From an uncultured Caryophanales bacterium (GTDB taxonomy: Bacteria > Bacillota_I > Bacilli_A > RF39 > UBA660), in NCBI GenBank assembly GCA_947571655.1, contig CANOYR010000017.1, forward strand, positions 1 through 32,752: 32,752 bases of DNA. Reading direction: 5' to 3'. Shown here piece by piece: positions 22,805-30,381 of this stretch (positions are counted from its first letter, which is position 1; each line of letters starts with the position of its first letter). The translations under genes and the position numbers were made by a program. Below the pieces are notes generated by a model. It made no database searches, had not been told where the DNA came from, and was given only the letters and a program-made list of their open reading frames with translations.

Positions 22805-23003
22805 TATTTAAAATTAATACTTTAAAAATTACCAATTCTTACTACCAATTTACTACTTTTAAAAGCTAAAACATAAGAATTTATAAAAACATATGTGAAC
22901 ATCTTTCAAAATTTAAAATGTCGTAAATGATTATAGATAAAGGTTATACGATATTTAAGAACTTATAAAAAGATACCAAAAAAATGCAATATTTTTATTA
23001 AAT
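22805..23003. other. Non-coding AT-rich spacer between two terminators
   Basis: About 200 bases of very AT-rich DNA between the plus-strand and minus-strand terminators. I see no credible gene, RNA structure or promoter. A short direct repeat TACCAATT occurs twice near 22829-22850. Confidence 0.5.
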
Positions 23004-23050
23004 AAAATGAGTATTGGATTTCTTGTTAAGAATTTTCTAATACTCATTTT
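23004..23050 (-). terminator. Terminator of the essC operon
   Basis: A 12-bp inverted repeat AAAATGAGTATT / AATACTCATTTT (23004-23015 with 23039-23050) with T tracts on both sides. It lies 30 bases past the stop of the last minus-strand gene. The longer T tract is on the plus strand, so it may act in both directions. Confidence 0.75.
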
Positions 23051-23079
23051 TTGTTTATTATTTTAGAGATTATCGTTTA

Positions 23080-23445
23080 CTAAATCGTATCTTCATTTCC
23101 AATATCTCCACTATCTGAAAGTTTCGCAATCTCTCTATTTAAGGATTCTGAAACAGTACTTTCAATCGCTTGATCTGTTTCCTTATAGGATGCTAGTGTT
23201 TTTGTCATAAAACTTGAATAATTATCTATTTCTTTGATAAATCTTGGAAATTCACTTTCAAATTTTTTATATCTATCTAATAAGGCAGTAGAAGCCTCTC
23301 CAAGAAATAGAGAATTTCCTTGTAATGTACTCATTTCTTTAGAGATTGTTTTAAAGATTTCGTTTGCAGAAAGGGAAATTTCATTTAAAATAGTACTAAT
23401 TCCTTCAATTCCAGCACGTTGTAGTGTCTGTTTGTCTTCTTTCAT
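23080..23445 (-). CDS. Helical paralogue of the 117-aa protein, with SYxxxD motif
   Basis: A 121-aa helical protein, last gene of the essC operon. It shares with the 117-aa protein (22418) and the 432-aa protein (30382) the series: aromatic-rich first helix end, FPRFIKEIDNYSSFM, SYKETD and a Leu-rich helix ending KLSDSGDIG. No Trp and no WXG. SYKETD fits the YxxxD/E export pattern. It starts three bases after the stop of the 151-aa gene with only a weak AAGAG site, so it likely depends on coupled translation. Confidence 0.72.
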   Translation of the reverse strand: MKEDKQTLQRAGIEGISTILNEISLSANEIFKTISKEMSTLQGNSLFLGEASTALLDRYKKFESEFPRFIKEIDNYSSFMTKTLASYKETDQAIESTVSESLNREIAKLSDSGDIGNEDTI

Positions 23446-23448
23446 CTC

Positions 23449-23904
23449 TTAAATCGAAGTTGTTGAATCAATCTCATTTACTAATTGATCTAATCGACGA
23501 TTGATTGCTTCAACTTCTGCCTCCCTTCTATCAATTTTAGCACGAATTTCTGGTCGTTCTCTAGTTACTTCTTTATGCTTACTTTTACTATATACTTTAT
23601 ATTTTAATCTTGGATAAAGCTCTGCAATTTCTTTTTTTAGAACACTTCTTCTCCTTCTTTTTTCATTATGTTCATTGACTAGTCCAATTAATTTTACTAC
23701 TCGATTGAGATAACTTTTTAACTCTACTAATTTCTCTTGTTCACTTTTGATAGCAGAAGATAAGTTATCGAAAGAAGAACCCTTCCATACATTCCCTAAC
23801 ACGCCTTCTGTTTTGGTTAAGTTGGTCTCTAATTCCGTTACTTTGGTAATAAATTCTTCTGCCATACTGGTTGATAACTTCAATGCCTCAAAATTTTCAT
23901 TCAT
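23449..23904 (-). CDS. WXG100-type protein with basic C-terminal extension
   Basis: A 151-aa protein whose first 90 residues form a WXG100-type hairpin with VWKGSSFDNL (Trp 40). The rest (about 80-140) is highly charged and Arg/Lys-rich (EKRRRRSVLKKE, KHKEVTRERPEIRAKIDRREAEVE), probably helical. Simple WXG100 proteins have no such extension; it could bind nucleic acid, lipid or an acidic partner. AGGAGGG precedes the ATG at good spacing. Confidence 0.78.
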   Translation of the reverse strand: MNENFEALKLSTSMAEEFITKVTELETNLTKTEGVLGNVWKGSSFDNLSSAIKSEQEKLVELKSYLNRVVKLIGLVNEHNEKRRRRSVLKKEIAELYPRLKYKVYSKSKHKEVTRERPEIRAKIDRREAEVEAINRRLDQLVNEIDSTTSI

Positions 23905-23915
23905 CTAAAACCCTC

Positions 23916-24239
23916 CTAACTTATTTTAGTATCTTCAATATTATTAATATTTTCTAATACTTTTTGGTTCCATTCTTCATATCCTGTAGATACTTGATCT
24001 AGAAAATCCACAATACTGTGGAAACTATCATCAAATTCTATAAATTTTCGATAGTCGTTAGAAAACTGTTCATAAAAGTATTTGGAAGATAAGCTATACC
24101 ATACGTTGTTTTCCTCTTCTCCTATTCTATCAATTTCTGTTTTTACGGAATCCATAATTTCTTTTATTTCTACTAATTTTTTTGATAGTTCTTCTTTTTT
24201 TGCTTGCAATTCTAATGTTACAATTTCTTCTTGATTCAT
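23916..24239 (-). CDS. WXG100-like protein with WYS in place of WXG
   Basis: A 107-aa helical protein. The turn region reads NNVWYSLSSKYFYEQF with Trp 47 at the expected place, but Ser replaces Gly. The second helix is rich in Phe and Asp (FIEFDDSFHSIVDFLDQV) and ends GYEEWN. The G-run site GGGGGG precedes the ATG. Gene spacing to its neighbours is 11-12 bases. It is most likely a divergent partner of the type VII system. Confidence 0.72.
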   Translation of the reverse strand: MNQEEIVTLELQAKKEELSKKLVEIKEIMDSVKTEIDRIGEEENNVWYSLSSKYFYEQFSNDYRKFIEFDDSFHSIVDFLDQVSTGYEEWNQKVLENINNIEDTKIS

Positions 24240-24251
24240 CTAATTTCCCCC

Positions 24252-24557
24252 CTAATAAATCATAATATTTTTAGATGCCAAGTCATTTTCTAAATTATCA
24301 TTGGCTTGGGAACTTTTTTCTAAAAATGTACTATAATCATCTAAAGTATCATTTACTTGTTTTAATGCTGTCATATATTTTTCTTTCATTAATTGATAAT
24401 AACTACTTTGATCATTTCCTACCCAACTATGGGTTTCTTCAATGGAATCTAATATGGAATCTAATTCTAAGGAGCATTTGTGCAAATCCATACTTAATTG
24501 TCCTACCTTTTCTGATAAAGAGTAGAGATTGGAAAATGTCATTTTTACTTTTCTCAT
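24252..24557 (-). CDS. WXG100-family protein
   Basis: A 101-aa helical hairpin with SWVGNDQSSYYQLM (Trp 45, WVG). Its first helix is long and carries one Cys. Its ATG overlaps the upstream TGA (ATGA), and a GAGGAGG site lies about ten bases away, so it is coupled to the 161-aa gene. Probable small secreted or chaperone partner of EssC. Confidence 0.82.
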   Translation of the reverse strand: MRKVKMTFSNLYSLSEKVGQLSMDLHKCSLELDSILDSIEETHSWVGNDQSSYYQLMKEKYMTALKQVNDTLDDYSTFLEKSSQANDNLENDLASKNIMIY

Positions 24558-25039
24558 AGAGTTTCTTCCTCCTCGCTTGATGAACTTTTCTTTTGAAGTG
24601 TTCTCTTTTCTTCTCTTTCTATTGGGTGAAATTCTAATTGGTAATCTAATTTTATTTTACTATTTGGAATTTCAAAGTCAATGTGCGTATATTCTGAAAG
24701 CTGAATACCACCAATCACTGAATTAGCAGAGGCACTGGTCGTTACAATACTCGATCCACCTGCTAAAAAGGTATCCAAACTTAAGTAATCTTGCTGACAT
24801 TCTGAAACAAAATCAGAAATATTTTGAATGGAATTTTTGGTATTGTTTATTTTTGCTTCTATTTTTTTTGCAACTGTCGAAATGTTATGTCCTGAAAATG
24901 ATTGCATTTGCTGAAATAAGGAAGAAGATTTATATTGTGATTCTAATATCAATGACTTCTCTACTAATTTCGGTTTTATGAAGCTTACTTGTTCTTCATC
25001 AATTTTCTCTAAATCTAATTCAATCCATCCTTTTGCCAT
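24554..25039 (-). CDS. Unidentified 161-aa protein in the essC operon
   Basis: No family recognised and no membrane helix. The first about 90 residues are helical with the spacing of a WXG100-type hairpin (KNSIQNISDFVSECQQDYLSLDTFLAGG) but without WXG. The remainder is beta-rich (YTHIDFEIPNSKIKLDYQLEFHP) and ends in a Ser/Glu-rich tail (SSSSEEEETL). It is too small and too soluble to be EssB, EssA or EsaA. Its AGGGTG site sits in the last codons of the previous gene. It may be an adaptor or substrate of the system. Confidence 0.65.
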   Translation of the reverse strand: MAKGWIELDLEKIDEEQVSFIKPKLVEKSLILESQYKSSSLFQQMQSFSGHNISTVAKKIEAKINNTKNSIQNISDFVSECQQDYLSLDTFLAGGSSIVTTSASANSVIGGIQLSEYTHIDFEIPNSKIKLDYQLEFHPIEREEKRTLQKKSSSSEEEETL

Positions 25040-25041
25040 AT

Positions 25042-25338
25042 TTACACCCTACCTATCGTTGATTTTATTGTATCACTCATCGTTACTGTATTGTTAGAAA
25101 TATCTTCTAATATTTGTCCATATTCCCCTATAATTTTTCCAACCATTCTCATATTCTTTTCTTCTTGTACTACGCGATCCATAAAAACTAAATAATCTTG
25201 CTGATTTCCTGTCCATTGCTCTTCTAAAGTCGCAATCGTTTGATACATTTTTTCCATTAAAAGATCATATTCATTTCCTTGCTGTTTGATTTTTTCTCCA
25301 ACAGCTTGGACCTCATTCATTTTTTCTACTAAATTCAT
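25042..25338 (-). CDS. WXG100-family protein next to YukD
   Basis: A 98-aa helical hairpin with EQWTGNQQDYLVFMD (Trp 42, WTG) and no Cys. AGGAGGG precedes the ATG. It lies 10 bases after the yukD-like gene. Size and motif are those of an EsxA/EsxB-type protein. Confidence 0.87.
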   Translation of the reverse strand: MNLVEKMNEVQAVGEKIKQQGNEYDLLMEKMYQTIATLEEQWTGNQQDYLVFMDRVVQEEKNMRMVGKIIGEYGQILEDISNNTVTMSDTIKSTIGRV

Positions 25339-25348
25339 AAAAACCCTC

Positions 25349-25603
25349 CTATATTAAAATTACAATAGATCCATTGCTTAAATCTGAATCCTTTAAATAG
25401 ATATCACCTTCGTATTTCAATCCATTTATTTTGTTATATAAACGCTCATTTCCACGAATTTTATAACCACCTGCTGTTAGTTCAGAAATAGCTTTGGTTA
25501 ATAGAACAATTAAACTACTAATTTTTTTATTGATTGGTAAAAATACGTTGAAATTTTTTTCGATAGAGGGAACTTCCAAAACGATTAATATTTTATTATG
25601 CAT
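25349..25603 (-). CDS. YukD/EsaB ubiquitin-like type VII secretion protein
   Basis: An 84-aa beta-grasp protein. The pattern of strands, a central helix (SSLIVLLTKAISELTA) and the closing YEGDIYLKDSDLSNGSIVILI is that of YukD/EsaB, a conserved cytosolic component of type VIIb systems. Its ATG lies inside the last codons of essC (8-base overlap), with AAGGAGG in essC coding sequence. Confidence 0.85.
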   Translation of the reverse strand: MHNKILIVLEVPSIEKNFNVFLPINKKISSLIVLLTKAISELTAGGYKIRGNERLYNKINGLKYEGDIYLKDSDLSNGSIVILI

Positions 25604-28600
25604 CTTGTTCTTCCTCCTTTATTACTTCTTTTTCTAATACTTTTACTAATCTTGGATTTCCTTTTTTTACTAAGAATCCGAAGCTATCATTAATTTCTTC
25701 TCGCATTTCTTTGGTCGTCTTGTTTAGTCGTATTGTCATTTGATTAGAAACGCCCGAACCAATCCAAAGACCATCATCTCCTGAAATATATTCTCGATAC
25801 CAACTTTCATAAGCAATCTTTTTAAATCCATCTGCAGTATCGACAAGTATAAATGCGTATTTTTTTATCATTGTAGCAGTCTTTAGTAAAAAGGCGAAAT
25901 TCTTTTTCTTGGTTGGATTTAGGCTCTCATAGAACTTGCTGAAACCAATAATCGTACATACCACTTGTTTCATATTACGAATTTCTCCATCTCCCCCAGG
26001 TTTGCTGTTAATGAGATTAAACTTTGTTACAATGTCTTCCTCTAAGAATCGATAAATATCATCCACTTTTTCGTTAAAATACATCGAATTGTTAAAATTT
26101 TCCTTTGTAAAATTGTGGCTAATATCTACAACTACTGATAAGGTTTCTCCAATTTCTAATAAGACATCCGTAAATCCACAAATGAATTTTTCTGTAATAC
26201 TTATATCCTGTGTCGCTACGATGTTAATAAAATTTTTTCTTAAATCTAGAGAAACAACACTTAAATCCTCTGTACAAACACCAATTGGAAGATTGTTCAA
26301 TCCTCGAATTGATTCTTTTAAGAAATCAACGGTTACAATCTCTGGGAGTACTGGAATCAAGCGAGCTTTTGTTTTCATTTGAGATTTCAAAATTTCAATG
26401 GTGCTTTTTACGGTTTGAGAAACGCTATCACTGATATAGGCAGTTTGAAATTCATAGACTTCTTCTAAACGAACCAATCCACGTCCTTGAGCTTTTGATG
26501 GAAAGACACCGTTGGTTCTTCCAATGAGTCCTGTATATTCTGAATCATCATTTAATTGAAGAACTAATTTTTGACCAATATTTTGAGCTAGTTTATAACG
26601 AATAGTATTTACATTTGTTGCGGAGATGATAAAGATAATTCCATATTTTAATCCTTCACGAGTAAGTTGAATTAAATCCTCTTCTAATGGTGCATAGAGT
26701 TCTAAAAAGGCAGCAAAGTTATTGATAATTACAACAATATTAGGAATACTTTTTCCACTTTCTTTACAGTATGTTTGATAATCTCCATTGTAATCTGTAA
26801 ATAAATCTTTTCTTTTTTCAATTTCTTCTCGAATCATTTTAAAAAGATTATTGATTTTTTCTTTGTCATAAGTTGTAGCAACATCCCCTACTTGTGGTGC
26901 ATTTATAAACATTTTTAAGGTTTCTGCGCCTAAATCTAAGATATAAATATTGACTTCTTCTACGGCATAAGTAGTAATCATGGAATACGTAACTGTACTC
27001 AATAGATTTTCTTTTCCACTTCCCGTAACTCCATAAATTGCAGTATGTCCACTTGTTGTAAGCGGGAGAGTTAGTAAGCCTTGCCGTTGATTATTTGGAT
27101 CATCAAATTCTCCAACGATTGGGTTCATTACAAAGTTCTGTTTTTGATACCCATATTTTTTCTTTAAGTCTTCGAGATAGATAATATCAGGAATTCGATC
27201 TAACCATAATTGTCTTACATGAATATCCTCTTTTTCGGCAATTCCTATTAGATATTTTACAATATTGGGTAGTTGTTCTCCGACATCAGCAACTTTTTCC
27301 TGTTTTTTTGTATCGGATACGGTTTTTATCACCGTTCCAATTCGGTCAACAAACATAATGGAGTCATCCATCTTTCGTTGTAATCGTTCTGATGGATAGT
27401 ATTTGGCCCCACACCATGCCGATTGTCCAAGGGCAAAGTATTCATTGTATCCAACCTGTAGATAAAATCTTCCTGTTTCTTTTAGCATCGCAGCATCAGG
27501 TCTTTTAATCATATCCATACTATCTGCTCGTTCTTGTACTTTTAAACAGACTTTAAATTTAGCATTGGACCAAATTTGATCATTTACTACTCCACTTGGT
27601 TTCTGAGTAGCAAGAATTAAATGTACACCCAAACTACGACCAATACGTGCAGTTGAGATTAGTTGTGCCATAAATTCTGGCTGCTGTTGCTTTAATTCGG
27701 CAAACTCATCCGAAATGATAAATAAATGGGACATCGGTTCTTTAACTAATCCTTGTCGATATAATTTTTGGTATTTATAGATATCAATTGTACTTTCGTC
27801 TAATGATTCTCTTGCTTCATTAAACATTTTCTGTCGTCTTCGAAGTTCACTTTGAATGGAAGCTAGACTTCGATTCATTTCTACTGTATCTAGGTTTGTA
27901 ATTGTTCCTGCTAGATGTGGTAGACGAATTCCTGTTTCTCTGTTTTCAAAAGCTCCTGCTAAACCTCCACCTTTGTAGTCAATTAAAACGAATTGAACTT
28001 CATAAGGATGATAATTTACTGCCATAGAAAGTACGTAAGTGATGATAAATTCTGATTTACCACTACCCGTAGAACCTGCGATTAAGCCATGAGGTCCATG
28101 CTGTTTTTCGTGTAAATCTAACTTAAATAATTCGCCGCCAGCATAGACTCCGATTGGTGCACTTAAAGTCGATGTTGGATCATTCGCTTGCCAGGTATTG
28201 GCAGAGTTTAATTGTTCTACCATTCCTACTCCATACATTTCTAAGAATGTAAGCATTCCTGGTAAATTGGAATTTTCATCTTCTGCCATAATTGGAATAT
28301 TGGCAAGTTTCATACTACAACGCTCTAGACTAATTAATGGATTATGATCAATTGTAAACTGTTTCTGTTTGGTAGAAATCAACTCATTCTCTACAAGTCC
28401 AGAGGTTTTTTCTAGAATATCTAAGAATGTACCACATTCTTTTGGAAGTTGAGAAATTAAATCGGTAAGAATCATGAGTGAACATCCAAAGTTTACTGAG
28501 GAATTTAGTATTTGTTGAATTATTCCAAGGTTTTTCACTGATTTGTAACTATTGGTAAGGATGAAATAATAGGGAGCAAAACTCCGATAATCTACCGTTT

Positions 28601-30221
28601 TATTAGTTTGATCTGCTGCACTATTTTTTCTTTCTTCTATTACAGATTGTAAATAAGCATCGATTGATTTCATTTCGTCCGTATTGGTTGCGAAAAAATG
28701 GATTTCTTTGTTGTTGTCCCAGCAATGCGGAAGAACTTTAGCAAAACTATAGTCTTCTTCATCAATATTATCTAATAAAAATATGATTTTTAAATTGGTA
28801 TAACTATGAAAAGTAATGAGTTGCAAGATAAGATTAGAAATAAATATATTTCGTTCTTTCTCCACCCCCATCACTGCCACTATATTTTTCTGTGCTAAAT
28901 TCATCCCTACTGGGACGTTAATTAATTCACGTGATTTATAAACGACTTTATCTACTTCGGCTAAAAGATTATCTTCATCTAGTGTAAATCCCTGTTCTGG
29001 GGCTTTCACATCAATTTCTGCTGGAACAATACCAAGACCTAATCGAATAGATAAAAAATCATTATCTTCGGTACGTCGCTCCCATAGAACCCTTTTACGA
29101 TTTATAATAATATTTTCACACATCTCTAGAGGCAAGTAAATTTCGTTTAATATTTGTGTCTGTTTTTTCATTTCTGTGTCAATTTGTTGTTCAATATCGA
29201 ATAAATATTTACGATATTTATTCTGCCGATATTTTTCTCTTTTTTCTTTTTGTTGACGTTGATATCTTCTTGACATTAGTGGTAGTAAAATTGTACCAAA
29301 CATCATTGTAAAGCACATAATTAAGGAGGGAATCGCTGTAGCCTTGCTACGAGTTCCATCCATTAATCCCATAATGGCTGTGTACCCTGACATAATGGAG
29401 GTACATGCCATGGTAAGCATCGGTCCTACTGTAAAAATCCAAGGTGCTTTTCCCTGTTCCTGACTTGCTGGGGGTGCATCAATGGTAATTTCCTTTTTTT
29501 CAATAGAACTACGTAATCTTGGGGACTGATAGAAATAATCTTCTTCTTTATATAGTTCTAACTCTGATAAATCAATTTGCTCTTTTTCATCAATAACATT
29601 CATTGCTTCTACTGGTCGAAGCTTCAAGCTATTCTCTTGAATAAAATACTCATTTTGTGGGTTTTGAATGGTAATAAAAGACCCCATATAGATTAATTTT
29701 AGTCCATAGATAAAGAGAATATCTCCAATTTTTAAGACACTATTTGCAGAAATCATTTTATTGTTTACATAAACGCCATTTCCTGTGGGTTGTATCATTA
29801 GTTGATTTCCATCAAATAATAGCTTAGCATGTATATTACGTACCAAAGGATTTCTCATAATAATCGTATTGGTATTTGCTTGTCCAATCGTAATCTCATT
29901 TTTTGAAGTAATCTCATAATTTGAGAGAAAATCATCACAAAATGAGGAGGTGTAAAGAATTATTTTTTCATCTTCTAAGTTTAAAAAGTAAAGTCCCCCA
30001 TTCTTTAGAGCAATTTGATCATAGGTTTCTGTTCCTGCTAGATTGATGATGGAAACATCTTTATTTTTTTTCATAACCCAAACTTCATCTTCTGCAATTA
30101 CATTTACCAATTCTTTTGTTTTTCCTCTTTTATCTGTATAAAAAACCCAGTAATTTCCATCTACTAGTTCTGGTAAGATAAAATGTTCTAGTTTTCTTTC
30201 TCTAATAATGGTTATCCTCAT
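25596..30221 (-). CDS. essC: EssC-type FtsK/SpoIIIE ATPase of the type VIIb secretion system
   Basis: Motor of the secretion machine, in the membrane. The 1,541 aa show two N-terminal FHA-like regions (about 1-90; 95-185 with EITIGQ and NGVYVNN), two membrane helices (about 262-286 and 297-316), then three FtsK-like domains. D1 has an intact Walker A GSTGSGKS (715-722) and Walker B HLFIISDE (831-838). D2 has GVTGSGKE (1063-1070), with Glu for the usual Ser/Thr, and a weak Walker B (IVVIINNF, 1161-1168). D3 (about 1330-1500) lacks a P-loop. AGGAG lies seven bases before the ATG at 30221; the 22-codon extension crosses the promoter. Confidence 0.95.
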   Translation of the reverse strand: MRITIIRERKLEHFILPELVDGNYWVFYTDKRGKTKELVNVIAEDEVWVMKKNKDVSIINLAGTETYDQIALKNGGLYFLNLEDEKIILYTSSFCDDFLSNYEITSKNEITIGQANTNTIIMRNPLVRNIHAKLLFDGNQLMIQPTGNGVYVNNKMISANSVLKIGDILFIYGLKLIYMGSFITIQNPQNEYFIQENSLKLRPVEAMNVIDEKEQIDLSELELYKEEDYFYQSPRLRSSIEKKEITIDAPPASQEQGKAPWIFTVGPMLTMACTSIMSGYTAIMGLMDGTRSKATAIPSLIMCFTMMFGTILLPLMSRRYQRQQKEKREKYRQNKYRKYLFDIEQQIDTEMKKQTQILNEIYLPLEMCENIIINRKRVLWERRTEDNDFLSIRLGLGIVPAEIDVKAPEQGFTLDEDNLLAEVDKVVYKSRELINVPVGMNLAQKNIVAVMGVEKERNIFISNLILQLITFHSYTNLKIIFLLDNIDEEDYSFAKVLPHCWDNNKEIHFFATNTDEMKSIDAYLQSVIEERKNSAADQTNKTVDYRSFAPYYFILTNSYKSVKNLGIIQQILNSSVNFGCSLMILTDLISQLPKECGTFLDILEKTSGLVENELISTKQKQFTIDHNPLISLERCSMKLANIPIMAEDENSNLPGMLTFLEMYGVGMVEQLNSANTWQANDPTSTLSAPIGVYAGGELFKLDLHEKQHGPHGLIAGSTGSGKSEFIITYVLSMAVNYHPYEVQFVLIDYKGGGLAGAFENRETGIRLPHLAGTITNLDTVEMNRSLASIQSELRRRQKMFNEARESLDESTIDIYKYQKLYRQGLVKEPMSHLFIISDEFAELKQQQPEFMAQLISTARIGRSLGVHLILATQKPSGVVNDQIWSNAKFKVCLKVQERADSMDMIKRPDAAMLKETGRFYLQVGYNEYFALGQSAWCGAKYYPSERLQRKMDDSIMFVDRIGTVIKTVSDTKKQEKVADVGEQLPNIVKYLIGIAEKEDIHVRQLWLDRIPDIIYLEDLKKKYGYQKQNFVMNPIVGEFDDPNNQRQGLLTLPLTTSGHTAIYGVTGSGKENLLSTVTYSMITTYAVEEVNIYILDLGAETLKMFINAPQVGDVATTYDKEKINNLFKMIREEIEKRKDLFTDYNGDYQTYCKESGKSIPNIVVIINNFAAFLELYAPLEEDLIQLTREGLKYGIIFIISATNVNTIRYKLAQNIGQKLVLQLNDDSEYTGLIGRTNGVFPSKAQGRGLVRLEEVYEFQTAYISDSVSQTVKSTIEILKSQMKTKARLIPVLPEIVTVDFLKESIRGLNNLPIGVCTEDLSVVSLDLRKNFINIVATQDISITEKFICGFTDVLLEIGETLSVVVDISHNFTKENFNNSMYFNEKVDDIYRFLEEDIVTKFNLINSKPGGDGEIRNMKQVVCTIIGFSKFYESLNPTKKKNFAFLLKTATMIKKYAFILVDTADGFKKIAYESWYREYISGDDGLWIGSGVSNQMTIRLNKTTKEMREEINDSFGFLVKKGNPRLVKVLEKEVIKEEEQDA

Positions 30222-30248
30222 AATCCAGCTCCTATTATCTATAAGAAT

Positions 30249-30278
30249 ATTATACCAATAAATTTGTAGATAAAACAA
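30249..30278 (-). promoter_or_regulatory. Promoter of the essC operon
   Basis: Minus strand TTGTTT (30273-30278), 18-base spacer, TATAAT (30249-30254) with extended TGG. The start would be near 30242, just 20 bases before the essC ATG. Confidence 0.65.
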
Positions 30279-30324
30279 TAGAATCAAAAATATTTCCTAT
30301 ATTTTTTACAATTTTCCTTAGACA

Positions 30325-30362
30325 AATATTAAAAATCAAGAAGTTTTTGCCCCTTGATTTTT
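30325..30362 (-). terminator. Terminator of the 432-aa repeat-protein gene
   Basis: Ten-base stem AAAAATCAAG / CTTGATTTTT (30331-30340 with 30353-30362) with a T run on each strand, 20 bases past the minus-strand stop. It separates this transcript from the essC promoter. Confidence 0.75.
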
Positions 30363-30381
30363 TTATTTTTAATTAAACGAA

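Noticed and set aside
22482..22811. Lys/Leu-rich plus-strand open frame of 109 codons
   Set aside because: It overlaps the 117-aa family protein in another frame, lacks a ribosome-binding site and runs through the terminator.
24554..25039. EssB or EssA candidate
   Set aside because: No transmembrane segment, wrong length and no kinase-like fold pattern.
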